Made by a program: the position numbers and the translations under genes
From: Actinomycetes bacterium
GTDB taxonomy: Bacteria > Actinomycetota > Actinomycetes > Actinomycetales > Dermatophilaceae
Assembly: GCA_029552065.1 (NCBI GenBank)
Contig: JAKPEG010000225.1
Location: forward strand, 19,709 to 83,708
Direction of reading: 5' to 3'
Length of the DNA stretch: 64,000 nt
Notes under the pieces: model-generated
Told to the model about the DNA's origin: nothing
Databases searched by the model: none
Seen by the model: only the letters and a program-made list of their open reading frames with translations
Shown: in pieces, positions 52,801 to 61,920 of the stretch
How the letters are laid out: each line of letters begins with the position of its first letter
Position numbering within the stretch: position 1 is the stretch's first letter

Positions 52801-55289
52801 CGACCTCGCTGGCGATCGAGGGCGGTGCCTTCGCGGTCACCTCGGGTGCGACGACGCTCCTCTCGGTGAGCGCGATCACCGGCGCGCTGGTGATCGCGGG
52901 TGGCGCGGTGCAGGGTTCGCTCGCCGCCACGGTGACCTCGGGCGTCGCGGGGATCGCCTTCGGCGCCTCCGTGCAGCTCGACATCGACACCGCCGCGCCC
53001 TTCCTGCGGATCGCCGTCACGGGAGCCGCGCTCACCGTCGGTGGGCTCACGGTCACCGCCGACCTCGTCGTGTCCCGCGGCGTCGCCGCCGACGGGACGA
53101 CGACGCTCACCGTCGGTCTGGCGGGTGGGTCGCTCACCATGGCGCCGTTCGCGCTCACCGGCCTGGCCGGCGCGCTCGTCGTCACCGGCACGGGGTATGC
53201 CGCCTCGCTGCGCGGCACGCTCGCCCTCACCGTCCCCGACGTCACCCTGGCCGGCGACCTCACGGTCCTGGTCAACACCACGGGCGCCGCGGTCGACACG
53301 GCGGTGCGGGTCGGCGGCAACGACCTCGCCCTCGTCGCTCCCGGCGGCGCGGCATACCTGCGGCTGGTCGGCACGAACGTGCACCTCGGGGTCCTCGGGC
53401 AGACGCTCACCGGCGACATCTCCGTCGAGCGGGCCGCCGCGACGAAGATCACGCTCAGCGACGCCACCTTGCTGCTCGGCGGCGGGGTGGTCTCGCTCAC
53501 CGGTGCCACCGCTGAGTTCACCATCGACGCCGCCGGCGTGGACGGCGGCTTCTCCGGCACCCTTGCCCTCGCCCTGCCCGGGGTCGCCCTCACCGGCACG
53601 GTCACCGCCGAGGTCGACACCGCCGCGGGCACGGTGCGGATCGGCGGCACGGCGCTCACCGCCACCATCGGCGGCGTCGAGCTGCAGGGTGAGCTCTGGG
53701 TGGCACGCAGCGCGACCGGGACCGTCCTCACCCTCACCGGCGTCGGGCTCGACCTCGGCGGCTTCGTCACCGTGACCGGGGCCACCGGCAGCTTCAGCGT
53801 GGACGCGGCCGGGGTGTCCGGGTCGATCACCGCCACCGCGAGCATCGACATCGCCGACCTCACCGGGTTCGGTGCCACCGCGACGGTGGGCATCGTGGTC
53901 GACAGCGCCGCCGGGCTGCTGCGGGTCACCCTCACCGGCGTGGACCTGCAGGTCTCCACGCTCGGGCGGATCACCGGCGACCTCACCGTGGAGCGCTCGA
54001 TCGCCGACGACGGCAGCGCCCGGATCGTCGTCGGGCTCGCCGGGGTCACGGCATACCTCGGGACGTCGACCACGGCCGCGCTCTTCAACGGCACCGGTGT
54101 CCTCCTGCTCACCGACAGCGGCGTCGCCGGCTACCTCTCCGGGACCGCCCAGGCCTCCGCGGGCAGCGTCGGCATCAGCGGCAGCGTCCTGCTCGAGATC
54201 AACACGACCGGCGCGCCGGTCGACGTCACCCTGCTCGTCGGCGGGCAGACCCTGCCGCTGCTGTTCGCCAGCGGGGCGGACGTCTTCTCACTCTCGGTCT
54301 CCGACCTCAGCCTCACCATCGCCGACTTCCTCACCATCGAGGGCAACGTCACCTTCAGCGACACCACCCTCACCATCGGCGGCGTCGCCACGCAGGTGCA
54401 GGTGTTCGCCGGCACGGGCCTCACGATCTTCCTCGGCCGCGGCCCGGCTCGGCTCGCGAGCGGGGCCATCAACCCGCTCGCGGTCGGGGTGCTGCTCTCC
54501 GACGCGACCATCGGCCTCATGTCCTTCGGCGGCGGCTATGCCGTCGTCGCCAGCGGCACGGTGAGCCTCGTGGGGGTCGCGGGCGTCACCCTCACCGGCA
54601 CGACGAGCGTCCGGGTCAACACGACCGGTGCGGCCATCGACCAGACCCTGCTCATCCCCGGCAGCACCGACCCGGGCGTCCCGGTCGTCTTCACCACCGC
54701 GGCCCCGGTCACCGAGTTCACGGTCTCGGCGGCGACCCTTGCGCTCGCCGGCCAGTCACTCACGGGCACCTTCTCCTTCCACCGCGTCGGCACCGACATC
54801 GTGGTGAGCGCCACGGAGGTCACGGTGTCCTTCGGCGGTGCAGTGGTGCTCACGGCCGTGAGCGGCGCCCTCGTCATCGGCGCCGGTGGCCTCGCCGGCC
54901 GGCTCGACGCGCACCTGGCCATCGCGGCGCTCGGCGTCGACGTCGACGGCTCCCTCGCGATCAACACGCTCCCGACCGCCGTGAGCCGCACCGTCGACAC
55001 CGTCATCCTCGACCTTCCCGCGGGCCCCTATGTCCGCGTCGAGGTGATCGGCCTCGACCTCACCATCCTCGGGCAGAGCCTCACCGCCGACCTCGTCGTC
55101 GAGCGGGCCACCGGACCGGGCGGCACGACGGTCACCGCGATCGGCCTCGCGGAGGTCTCCCTCACGCTCGGGGCGGGCGCCAACGGCGTGACCCTCACCC
55201 ACGGCAGTGGCCTGCTCGTCGTCACGGCTGCCGGGGTCGCCGGTCGTATCGAGGGCACGATCGTCGACCTGCGCCTCACGCGCGCATGA
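46896..55289 (+). CDS. Giant secreted beta-repeat protein with matrixin-type zinc motif
   Basis: About 2,797 aa from GTG 46896 (AAAGG five bases upstream; GTG 46890 also possible). Signal peptide: basic VSRHPSREVARIRA, hydrophobic AAVCVALVGGLLGPVG, then Ala-rich sequence. A coiled coil (residues about 90-160) leads to a small metzincin-like domain with HEFGHALGLGH near 295 and VMAP as Met-turn. Then comes a 100-residue Thr/Pro/Ala linker with DNA repeats, and more than 2,300 residues of Thr/Val/Gly-rich beta repeats. The later units are about 125 aa, marked by VNTTGAAVD, LPAGPYVRVE and LGQ-LTGDL-VER. The protein ends mid-repeat, with no cell-wall sorting signal. Likely an adhesin or surface fibre. 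Confidence 0.9.
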   Translation: MSRHPSREVARIRATLAGVRPRAGTVVAAVCVALVGGLLGPVGSAAASATAAGAAVAPSTATTDTTSATSATGSGAPAAPYAVELRAPVSVRVTIGTREQARRAIDAVLGAQRAADARRQAEAQAKARAAAAALEQSRRAREAQQAADAKIQAALQALARALSTSQCTTVGGTNGTPATVSCPLADGAGATVTAGGSATQQPLRAAVGGADTAYVRGPEAAAPSRLDDATLARVAALVATEWRSRGADLTGVRVAVAELSGTMLGSTTGREVLVDVDAAGLGWDRVDLASVLRHEFGHALGLGHAETGVMAPSLRPGERVLLDRGIATCGPDHAAAAALLAGGSMPADDPAPTSTATSTATPTTPTATAEPTSSAPTSTSETTNAPEPTATTATSAPTATSAPTATGIAAEPPTADPTESTIAESTIAESTDAPSGTAAEAGDTPSGTAAEAGDTLAPASAAEPTGPVWVLEGDVLVLDLGTAAESADAPAQAGTVRFVALTGELVYAWGGGEIRHAVGQHTRLRIRGGTARDALTVDLTAWPHGQQALDVEVSSTLASVSVTGSWSEAGVESDEDERIVVRSADSSVAIAAPKLLALVQVALGRLSLLGSLRLTGTDLTLAAQEIDLAGRDIDTTAAERAGDITLTALAEGDHANAVVRGSGGSLTGGAIRVTATARSDADANAVIDLTDLRLSAIGDIALVASASVRATAAAAQISTTARSSLGGRSTATAGGQVLLGASTESVLSAISVGAAALGVRRVTVASLGGRTSVDAADVRVRAESLGRLDLAVDLRTPTGAPAGIEALLASARQAGGAHVRLDAVTEAVLAGVLALRAAHTSVEAVSDDDEALRALADPRSGSAVLQRSTHTSARVGTGAIVDLAGGDLALTATSRARTEVGGAALTALVGSSDTEASIDTDSAVTGAATLRLDATTRESLATRAAVALTSSMARTAATVAAGSPLFTAGDLFLTATLDATASATGAGAGLALSDHSAVADVRRALDVAGALNLAATGVSRTNSFTGAPVLAPTPAVALLSPALGGLASAPVALPVTLGSLALTAAASTARVALPDALPVTSRGPLSLVALAGGGAGAVTSGAGSGGTVESLALDLARQRAVVELGSVPRARRDLTAYAGRGPPAADEFIAFAPTGSVSLLLLDRTAQVRTPDEPPAQRAASWPPAGAVLVTAALGGTLSADAATLTFAPGSLPADAWVTITPRAARVPGLRVTSAVFDLHAYDARDGSPIHLFRLPPMLTVAVGPEAAGSRIYFVAEDGRLEIQPTRFDPLTGTLTAALPHFSAYTAGSPLDTLVSAIVGALPTAPSAATNTSIPDIVLGGGISITGASIATGPLTGTAASVTGTATLTGTLTIEQTSGSWTVSGTAGITVTYTLTADAPDQGTVGLSVTGLALTVSSGGVVAASISAASATLDGEAGATGAFALTATQVSASVGAGLVAFSDADLSFSLLDGAFDFSIVNATVSLGSVGSGTPPVVLTGVSLAYADATGLTLAGSLALELTTGSWRLAVSGTLASYDVSAGGVSLTDLTVTAASGGTDVLTITAASAVFARTAGDLTFTATGVAASFGAPVAVTVAGGSLRVVSRALTGDIDVAVTGGAVSIADADATGVALTDVRFAYTGSGGATLGGTITVSLAGQSLTGTFDAVRDASALTVTVTQVQLSVAAGTAQSITLLDGHGSLVLDGDGLRGSFGATVVATGLVEGTAAGTVAFDTNPATAYLRVTLATRGLALFLGSGGRGVSVSDASVALVVSAHAGTTEYAVDASGAVALVGFPATLTGIARLRVSTFAGAVQEEITLADGSGILAVDLPAGPIESVEGSGLTLAVLGQALSATLAFTRTATGFTVTVADLHLALGGAVSFTSSGDAGALTFGATTVSGTLTGDFAVTLPGVSLGSGFSLDVLTSSVVGDPQHVRLVAGPTTLTVLGTSIDASALRIERTTAGGVTTTSLAIEGGAFAVTSGATTLLSVSAITGALVIAGGAVQGSLAATVTSGVAGIAFGASVQLDIDTAAPFLRIAVTGAALTVGGLTVTADLVVSRGVAADGTTTLTVGLAGGSLTMAPFALTGLAGALVVTGTGYAASLRGTLALTVPDVTLAGDLTVLVNTTGAAVDTAVRVGGNDLALVAPGGAAYLRLVGTNVHLGVLGQTLTGDISVERAAATKITLSDATLLLGGGVVSLTGATAEFTIDAAGVDGGFSGTLALALPGVALTGTVTAEVDTAAGTVRIGGTALTATIGGVELQGELWVARSATGTVLTLTGVGLDLGGFVTVTGATGSFSVDAAGVSGSITATASIDIADLTGFGATATVGIVVDSAAGLLRVTLTGVDLQVSTLGRITGDLTVERSIADDGSARIVVGLAGVTAYLGTSTTAALFNGTGVLLLTDSGVAGYLSGTAQASAGSVGISGSVLLEINTTGAPVDVTLLVGGQTLPLLFASGADVFSLSVSDLSLTIADFLTIEGNVTFSDTTLTIGGVATQVQVFAGTGLTIFLGRGPARLASGAINPLAVGVLLSDATIGLMSFGGGYAVVASGTVSLVGVAGVTLTGTTSVRVNTTGAAIDQTLLIPGSTDPGVPVVFTTAAPVTEFTVSAATLALAGQSLTGTFSFHRVGTDIVVSATEVTVSFGGAVVLTAVSGALVIGAGGLAGRLDAHLAIAALGVDVDGSLAINTLPTAVSRTVDTVILDLPAGPYVRVEVIGLDLTILGQSLTADLVVERATGPGGTTVTAIGLAEVSLTLGAGANGVTLTHGSGLLVVTAAGVAGRIEGTIVDLRLTRA
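48061..48262 (+). repeat. Tandem repeats in the linker of the giant gene
   Basis: Three sets follow one another: GCGACGAGTGCCCCGACC (18 bp, two copies from about 48072), GAGTCGACCATCGCC (15 bp, about 48151-48190, three copies with the last partial), and a 36-bp unit (two copies, about 48196-48262). All are multiples of three. Confidence 0.75.
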
Positions 55290-55307
55290 GAACACCCTCG
55301 GCCGAGC

Positions 55308-55381
55308 TGGAGCGGGCGACGAGAATCGAACTCGCGTAGCCAGTTTGGAAGACTGGGGCTCTACCATTGAGCTACGCCCGC
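55308..55381 (-). tRNA. tRNA-Gly (anticodon TCC)
   Basis: Minus strand GCGGGCG (5' side) pairs with CGCCCGC (3' side), discriminator T, and CCA is encoded (55308-55310). The D arm TAGCTCAATGGTAGA, the anticodon loop CTTCCAA within CCAGT/ACTGG, and the T arm GAGTTCGATTCTC are intact. Anticodon TCC reads GGA/GGG. The 3' end faces the end of the giant gene, 19 bp away. Confidence 0.97.
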
Positions 55382-55576
55382 GGGTGACGACGGCGGCCCG
55401 TTCCATGCGAGCCCCTGTGCGGGATCCTGTGTGGGGATCTCGGGCAGGTTCCCGTGGGACCGAGGTGACCGCGTCGGGGGGCTAGCCTAGTGCCGCCCGT
55501 CGGTCGCCGCGAACCATCCCGTGCTCCGGCCAGTCGACCGGGTCCAGGCCAGGGACGGCGAGCGTCCCGACGGCCC

Positions 55577-55650
55577 CGGGGTATGGCGCAGTTTGGTAGC
55601 GCGTCCGCTTTGGGAGCGGAAGGTCGTCGGTTCGAATCCGGCTACCCCGA
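55577..55650 (+). tRNA. tRNA-Pro (anticodon TGG)
   Basis: CGGGGTA at 55577-55583 pairs with TACCCCG at 55643-55649, discriminator A. The anticodon stem TCCGC/GCGGA encloses TTTGGGA, giving anticodon TGG for Pro. The T arm carries GGTTCGAATCC. CCA is not encoded. Located between tRNA-Gly and tig. Confidence 0.97.
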
Positions 55651-55678
55651 CGATTCGGTATGCCGTGCGACCGGCCGC

Positions 55679-55684
55679 TAGCAT
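55679..55684 (+). promoter_or_regulatory. Candidate -10 box for tig
   Basis: TAGCAT lies 91 bp before the tig start. A GTATGCCG word is 13 bases upstream (55658-55665), and the 13-mer GTATGCCGTGCGA here is identical to one in the ffh promoter region. Confidence 0.35.
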
Positions 55685-55775
55685 GGGGCGGATTGCCCGC
55701 CGCCGCCGCCGCTGTGCGCCTCACCGTGCCAGTGCTGCGGCGACACCCACCCACCCGTGACGTTGGAGCGCCGCA

Positions 55776-57155
55776 GTGAAGAGTGCCGTCGAGACCCTCA
55801 GCCCGACCCGGGTCAAGCTGACCGTCGAGGTCCCCTACGAGGAGCTCAAGCCGAGTCTCGACGCGGCATACACGACGATCGCCGGGCAGATCCAGGTGCC
55901 CGGCTTCCGCCGCGGCAAGGTGCCGGCGCGGATCATCGACCAGCGCCTGGGCAAGGGCGCGGTCCTCCAGGAAGCCGTGAACGAGGCGCTGCCGAGGTTC
56001 TACGGCCAGGCACTCGACGAGCACGCGATCCGTCCGCTCGGCCAGCCCGAGGTCGACGTCACCGAGGTGCCCCTCGAAGCCGACCAGCAGCTCACCTTCA
56101 CCGCCGAAGTCGACCGGCGCCCCGAGATCACCCTGCCCGAGCTCGACGGGATCGCGGTCGAGGTCGACCCGATCGAGGTCACCGATGCCGACATCGACGA
56201 GCGGCTCACCACCCTGCGTGAGCGCTTCGGCACCCTCAAGGGTGTCGAGCGGGCCGCCCAGGAGGGCGACTTCGTCTCCCTCGACCTGTCCGCCCGGATC
56301 GGCGACGAGGAGATCGACACGGTTTCTGGGGTGTCCTACGAGGTGGGCTCCGGCAACATGCTCGAGGGGCTGGACCAGGCCCTCGTCGGGCTCGCCGCGG
56401 GCGAGACGACGACCTTCCAGGCACCGCTCGCCGGCGGCGAGCACGCCGGCCAGGAGGCCGACTGCACCGTCACCGTCCAGTCGGTGAAGGAGCGGGAGTT
56501 GCCCGCGCTCGACGACGCTTTCGCCCAGCTCGCCTCGGAGTTCGACACGCTCGAGGAGCTCAAGGCCGACGTCCTCTCCGAGGTCGAGCGCTCCAAGCGT
56601 TTCGGCCAGGGGGTGCAGGCACGCGACAAGATCATGGCCGCCCTGCTCGAGCGCACCGAGATCCCCGTGCCCGACGGCCTGGTCGAGCACGAGGTCAACC
56701 ACCACCTCGAGGAGGAGGGCCGGCTCGACGACGCCGAGCACCGCGCCGAGGTCGACGCGGACACCCGCAAGTCGATGGCCGCGCAGTTCCTCCTCGACGC
56801 GATCGCCGAGGTGCGCGAGGTGCGGGTCGAGCGCAACGAACTCATCGAATACCTCGTCATGGCCTCCTCGCAGTACGGCATGGACCCCAACCAGTTCGCG
56901 CAGGCCGTCGACGAGCAGGGGCAGATCCCGGCGATGGTCTCCGAGGTGGCCCGTCGCAAGGCACTGGCCTCGGTGCTCGAGAAGGCCGTCGTCACCGACA
57001 CGGCCGGCAACCCGGTCGACCTCGAGTCGGTGATCGGTCCGCGGGTGACCGAGGGCGACGCGGGCGAGCCGGACGGGGACGCTGCGACGGATGCCACGGA
57101 TGCCGACGCGGCCGCGCCGGCGCAGTCCGAGTCGGCGGGCGACGCCGACGCCTGA
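55776..57155 (+). CDS. tig: Trigger factor
   Basis: 459 aa from GTG 55776 with GGAG eight bases upstream. The ribosome-binding tail is QVPGFRRGKVPARIIDQRLG near residue 45. The FKBP-type domain spans about 155-240 (AQEGDFVSLDLSARIGDEEI), and the helical chaperone domain follows to about 430. The Ala/Asp-rich acidic tail is typical of actinobacterial proteins. It folds nascent chains at the ribosome exit. Located upstream of the clpP pair and clpX, a conserved folding and degradation neighbourhood. Confidence 0.97.
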   Translation: MKSAVETLSPTRVKLTVEVPYEELKPSLDAAYTTIAGQIQVPGFRRGKVPARIIDQRLGKGAVLQEAVNEALPRFYGQALDEHAIRPLGQPEVDVTEVPLEADQQLTFTAEVDRRPEITLPELDGIAVEVDPIEVTDADIDERLTTLRERFGTLKGVERAAQEGDFVSLDLSARIGDEEIDTVSGVSYEVGSGNMLEGLDQALVGLAAGETTTFQAPLAGGEHAGQEADCTVTVQSVKERELPALDDAFAQLASEFDTLEELKADVLSEVERSKRFGQGVQARDKIMAALLERTEIPVPDGLVEHEVNHHLEEEGRLDDAEHRAEVDADTRKSMAAQFLLDAIAEVREVRVERNELIEYLVMASSQYGMDPNQFAQAVDEQGQIPAMVSEVARRKALASVLEKAVVTDTAGNPVDLESVIGPRVTEGDAGEPDGDAATDATDADAAAPAQSESAGDADA

Positions 57156-57183
57156 GCCCCGCGGAGGGCGGCCCGCGGTCGCC

Positions 57184-58380
57184 GTGTCCTCCGACCTGCG
57201 CGCCGCGAGCACCGCGGTGTATGCCGTGTTCGCCCTTGCCGGGGTGCTGTTCGCCGCGTTCGCGGCCCGCATCCCCGAGGTGAAGGCGGCGCTCGGCCTC
57301 ACCGCCGGCGAGCTGGGCTTCACATTGCTCGCGATCTCGCTGGGCTCCCTGGGCGGGCTGCCACTGGCCGGCTGGTTGGTCCACCGACAGGGGACTGCGC
57401 GCACGGTGGCCGCGGGGATCGTCGCAGCGGCCGCCGGGATGTCCCTGGCCGGGTTCGCGGTCGACCTGTGGGGTTCACGGCTGTGGATCTTCCTCGCGCT
57501 CTGCCTGGCCGGGCTCGGGATCGGCTCGTGGGACGTGTCGATGAACATCGAGGGTGCCGCGGTCGAGCGGCGCCTGGGCCGGTCGATCATGCCCCGCTAT
57601 CACGCGGCCTTCAGTGCGGGCACGGTCGTGAGCGCGGTGGCGGGCGCGGGGGCGAGCCGCGGCGGCATACCGGTTGCCGTGCATCTGCTCGCGGCAGCCG
57701 CGCTTGTGCTCGGTGTGGGGTTGTGGTCGGTCCGGCGTTTCCTGCCCGATCCCGACGCCGAGCCGGCCGAAGCCACGCCAGCGGCCACCCGAGGACCCGG
57801 GCTGAGAGCTGCGTGGCGGGAGCCACGCACCCTGCTCGTCGGCTTCGTCACGCTCGCGGCGGCCTTCACCGAGGGGACGGCCAACGACTGGCTGTCGGTC
57901 GCCTTCGTCGAGGGACACGGCGTGGAGCCCTGGGCAGGGGTCCTCGCTCTCGCCGTCTTCCTCGCGAGCATGACCGCGGGCCGGCTCGCCGGGACCCGGC
58001 TCCTCGACCGCCATGGGCGAGTGCCCGTCCTGCGGGTGACCTTCGTGCTCGCCGTCCTCGGGGCCGGCCTCGTCGTGTGGGGCGGGACCGTCCTCGCCTA
58101 CCTCGGTGCGGCCCTCTGGGGGCTCGGCGCGAGCCTCGGCTTCCCCGTCGGGATGTCCGCGGCGGCCGACGACCCCTCCCGCGCGGCCGCCCGGGTGAGC
58201 GTCGTGTCGACGATCGGCTACCTCGCCTTCCTCGGCGGTCCGCCGGTCCTCGGTCTGCTCGGCGACCACGTGGGCGTCCTGCGCTCGTTGCTCGCCGTGG
58301 CCGCGATGGTCGCGTTGGCGCTCCTGGCCCTGCCCGCCGTGCGCCCACTCCCGGCGTCGAAGCCGCCGTCCGCCGGTTGA
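57184..58380 (+). CDS. MFS transporter
   Basis: 398 aa from GTG 57184. Twelve predicted helices with MFS motif A-like WLVHRQGTAR between helices 2 and 3, and DRHGRVPVL in the second half. SWDVSMNIEGAAVERRLGRS is typical of YbjJ/YfcJ-type facilitators of unknown cargo. No regulator is nearby. It interrupts the usual tig-clpP neighbourhood. Confidence 0.88.
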   Translation: MSSDLRAASTAVYAVFALAGVLFAAFAARIPEVKAALGLTAGELGFTLLAISLGSLGGLPLAGWLVHRQGTARTVAAGIVAAAAGMSLAGFAVDLWGSRLWIFLALCLAGLGIGSWDVSMNIEGAAVERRLGRSIMPRYHAAFSAGTVVSAVAGAGASRGGIPVAVHLLAAAALVLGVGLWSVRRFLPDPDAEPAEATPAATRGPGLRAAWREPRTLLVGFVTLAAAFTEGTANDWLSVAFVEGHGVEPWAGVLALAVFLASMTAGRLAGTRLLDRHGRVPVLRVTFVLAVLGAGLVVWGGTVLAYLGAALWGLGASLGFPVGMSAAADDPSRAAARVSVVSTIGYLAFLGGPPVLGLLGDHVGVLRSLLAVAAMVALALLALPAVRPLPASKPPSAG

Positions 58381-58509
58381 GCTCGACCGGCTGGGCGCCT
58401 GGACCTCGTCACGCGGTGTTCACCGGAATCCCCCCGGGGCTTTCCCGTCACGGGGGACCGAGATCGGCCACCATGGAGGCACCCGGGTCGATGCCGTCGG
58501 AGGTGAGCC

Positions 58510-58959
58510 ATGAGCCAGGCCATGGGCAGCTATCTGCACAGCGTGCGGCTGCGCCGCGCCGAATTGGGCGACTCGATGGGGGCCCTCGAACGGGCCCTCG
58601 CCGAACCCGAGGGCGACAGTTCCCGCTGGGTGGCGCGGGTCCACGCGGCCCTCGCGGAGGTGCGCCACGACCTCGACGACCATATCGAGGTGACCGAACG
58701 GCCCGACGGCCTCTATGCCGGCCTCCGGGCAGAAGCGACCAGGCTGGCCGGCCCCCTACGCCAGCTGCAGGACGAGCATCCACGGCTCGTCGGGATGGCC
58801 GACCAGGCGCTCGCCTCGGCCGCTCACGAGGGGGAGATCGACCGCGACGCCCTTCGGGCCGAAGCCGGCCAGTTGCTGCGGCGGCTGGCCGACCACCGGC
58901 GCCGCGGCGCCACCCTCATCTACGAGGCCTACCACTTCGACGTGGGCGGGACCGGCTGA
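58510..58959 (+). CDS. Small helical protein, function unknown
   Basis: 149 aa after a strong Shine-Dalgarno (GGAGGTGAG). Predicted nearly all alpha-helical with repeated Leu/Ala and Arg, including VRHDLDDHIEVTERPDGLY and ALASAAHEGEIDRDAL. The spaced His and Glu residues recall hemerythrin-like or DNA-protection proteins, but the pattern is too weak to assign. It lies between the MFS gene and the clpP promoter region. Confidence 0.75.
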   Translation: MSQAMGSYLHSVRLRRAELGDSMGALERALAEPEGDSSRWVARVHAALAEVRHDLDDHIEVTERPDGLYAGLRAEATRLAGPLRQLQDEHPRLVGMADQALASAAHEGEIDRDALRAEAGQLLRRLADHRRRGATLIYEAYHFDVGGTG

Positions 58960-58996
58960 CCCGGAACCTGCGGGTGCCCGCCGGGGCGAGGATGTG

Positions 58997-59010
58997 CGCC
59001 CACGGCGAAC
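58997..59010. promoter_or_regulatory. Candidate ClgR box before clpP1
   Basis: CGC-CCACG-GCGAAC reads GTTCGC-N5-GCG on the minus strand, matching the published ClgR consensus from Streptomyces and Corynebacterium. It lies 17 bp before a -35 box, where ClgR activates clpP1clpP2. Confidence 0.55.
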
Positions 59011-59026
59011 ACGGCCCGGTGCGGGA

Positions 59027-59054
59027 TTGCCCGGTCCGCGCCGGACGTTAGGGT
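59027..59054 (+). promoter_or_regulatory. Promoter of clpP1clpP2
   Basis: TTGCCC (59027-59032) and TAGGGT (59049-59054) are separated by 16 bp. Expected start of transcription is near 59061, giving a leader of about 50 nt. Confidence 0.5.
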
Positions 59055-59112
59055 CGGATGAACGGGGCGACCCACGCAGGGACCCCCGGCACCACCCGAG
59101 CGAGATGGAGTG

Positions 59113-59754
59113 ATGGTGAGCCCACGCAACGAGGCCCGTGAGATCGTCATGGCCGGGGCGCCGATGCCCGGCGGCCTCGACGACCACATCTACAACCGCC
59201 TACTCAAGGAGCGGATCATCTTCCTGGGCTCCGAGGTCCGCGACGAGAACGCCAACGCCATCTGCGCCCAGATGCTCCTGCTGGCCGCCGAGGACCCCGA
59301 GAAGGACATCTGGCTCTACATCAACTCCCCGGGTGGCTCGGTCACCGCGGGGATGGCGATCTTCGACACGATGCAGTGGGTGCCCAACGACGTGGCCACG
59401 GTCGCGATGGGGATGGCGGCCTCGATGGGTCAGTTCCTCCTCTCGGCCGGCACCAAGGGCAAGCGCTATGCCACTCCGCACGCACGGGTGATGATGCACC
59501 AGCCCTCGGGCGGCATCGGCGGCACCGCCTCGGACATCAAGATCCAGGCCGAGCAGATGCTCCACATCAAGAAGCAGATGGCCGAACTCATCGCCCAACA
59601 CACCGGCCAGACCGTCGAGCAGATCGAGAAGGACTCCGATCGCGACCGTTGGTTCACCGCGGACGAGGCGATGGCCTACGGCTTCGTCGACCACGTCGTC
59701 GAGCGGGCCTCCAGCGCCGGCCAGACCTCCGACAATCCCGTGTCCGGCGCGTGA
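59113..59754 (+). CDS. clpP: ATP-dependent Clp protease proteolytic subunit (first)
   Basis: 213 aa from ATG 59113; GTG 59110 is an alternative. Catalytic Ser in [12 protein letters not shown], His in MMHQPSGG and a later Asp ([10 protein letters not shown]) form the triad. It degrades proteins delivered by ClpX or ClpC. It has its own promoter and a ClgR-like box. Actinobacteria use two different ClpP rings that work only together with the second subunit, encoded 29 bp downstream. Confidence 0.97.
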   Translation: MVSPRNEAREIVMAGAPMPGGLDDHIYNRLLKERIIFLGSEVRDENANAICAQMLLLAAEDPEKDIWLYINSPGGSVTAGMAIFDTMQWVPNDVATVAMGMAASMGQFLLSAGTKGKRYATPHARVMMHQPSGGIGGTASDIKIQAEQMLHIKKQMAELIAQHTGQTVEQIEKDSDRDRWFTADEAMAYGFVDHVVERASSAGQTSDNPVSGA

Positions 59755-59783
59755 GCCCCCGGCTGCCAGAGCAAGGAATCCAG

Positions 59784-60467
59784 ATGACCAGCGACCGGCT
59801 CCACGTCCCCGCGCGCGGCACGGCATACCCCTATGCCGGTGCCTCCTTCGCGCCCCAGTCCCGTTACATCCTGCCGCAGTTCGAGGAGCGCACGTCCTAC
59901 GGGATGAAGCGGCTGGACCCCTACACGAAGATGTTCGAGGACCGGATCATCTTCCTCGGGGTGCAGGTCGACGACGCCTCGGCCGACGACATCATCGCCC
60001 AGCTCATCGTGCTCGAGAGCCAGGACCCGGACCGCGACATCCTCATGTACCTCAACAGCCCCGGTGGCTCGTTCACGGCGATGACGGCGATCTACGACAC
60101 GATGCAATACATCCGGCCCGACATCCAGACCTTCGTCGTCGGCCAGGCGGCCTCGGCGGCCGCGGTGTTGCTCGGGGCCGGTGCCCCCGGCAAGCGCTTC
60201 GCCCTGCCTAACGCGCGCATCCTCATCCACCAGCCGGCCCTGGCCGGCGGCGACTACGGCCAGGCCAGCGACATCGAGATCCAGGCCAACGAGGTGCTGC
60301 GGATGCGCCGGTGGCTCGAGGACACTCTGGCCAAGCACACCGGGCGCAGCTCCGAGCAGACCGCGACCGACATCGAGCGCGACAAGATCCTCTCGGCTGC
60401 CGAGGCCAAGGACTACGGCCTCATCGACGAGGTGCTCGTTTCTCGCAAGGCCTCGCTCACCCGATAG
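59784..60467 (+). CDS. clpP: ATP-dependent Clp protease proteolytic subunit (second)
   Basis: 227 aa from ATG 59784 with AAGGA eight bases upstream. Catalytic Ser in FVVGQAASAAAVLL, His in LIHQPALAG, Asp in ERDKILSA. The N-terminus is longer than in the first subunit, with LPQFEERTSYGMKRLDPYTK. It forms the second heptamer of the mixed ClpP1P2 barrel. A promoter-like TAGCGT at 60560-60565 begins the clpX gap. Confidence 0.97.
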   Translation: MTSDRLHVPARGTAYPYAGASFAPQSRYILPQFEERTSYGMKRLDPYTKMFEDRIIFLGVQVDDASADDIIAQLIVLESQDPDRDILMYLNSPGGSFTAMTAIYDTMQYIRPDIQTFVVGQAASAAAVLLGAGAPGKRFALPNARILIHQPALAGGDYGQASDIEIQANEVLRMRRWLEDTLAKHTGRSSEQTATDIERDKILSAAEAKDYGLIDEVLVSRKASLTR

Positions 60468-60559
60468 CCCCCGGGTCGGGAGCCGCGGGGGCCCGTCCGC
60501 CTTGAGCGGACAGGCCAGATGAGGGCGTGTATTGACGGGCGTGCGCCGCGTCGGCCGGG

Positions 60560-60565
60560 TAGCGT
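60560..60565 (+). promoter_or_regulatory. Candidate -10 box for clpX
   Basis: TAGCGT lies 60 bp before the clpX start. TTGACG at 60532-60537 is 22 bp upstream, which is too far for a normal pair, so the -35 assignment is open. Confidence 0.3.
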
Positions 60566-60625
60566 CGGCCACGTGGCGACGGGGCACTGTCCCGTCCCGG
60601 TCTGGTCGTCGAGGGAAGGACGCAC

Positions 60626-61909
<1,284 letters not shown>

Positions 61910-61920
61910 GCGGCACCCCG

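Noticed and set aside
50526..53384. Open minus-strand frame of about 950 codons inside the giant gene
   Set aside because: It is a shadow of the repeat gene in high-GC DNA, rich in Arg, Gly, Asp and Glu with no domain, and the plus-strand frame has signal peptide and repeats.
55308..55381. Attachment site at tRNA-Gly as proof of an integrated element
   Set aside because: I could not find a second copy of the tRNA 3' end in the window, so only the weaker synteny remark is kept.
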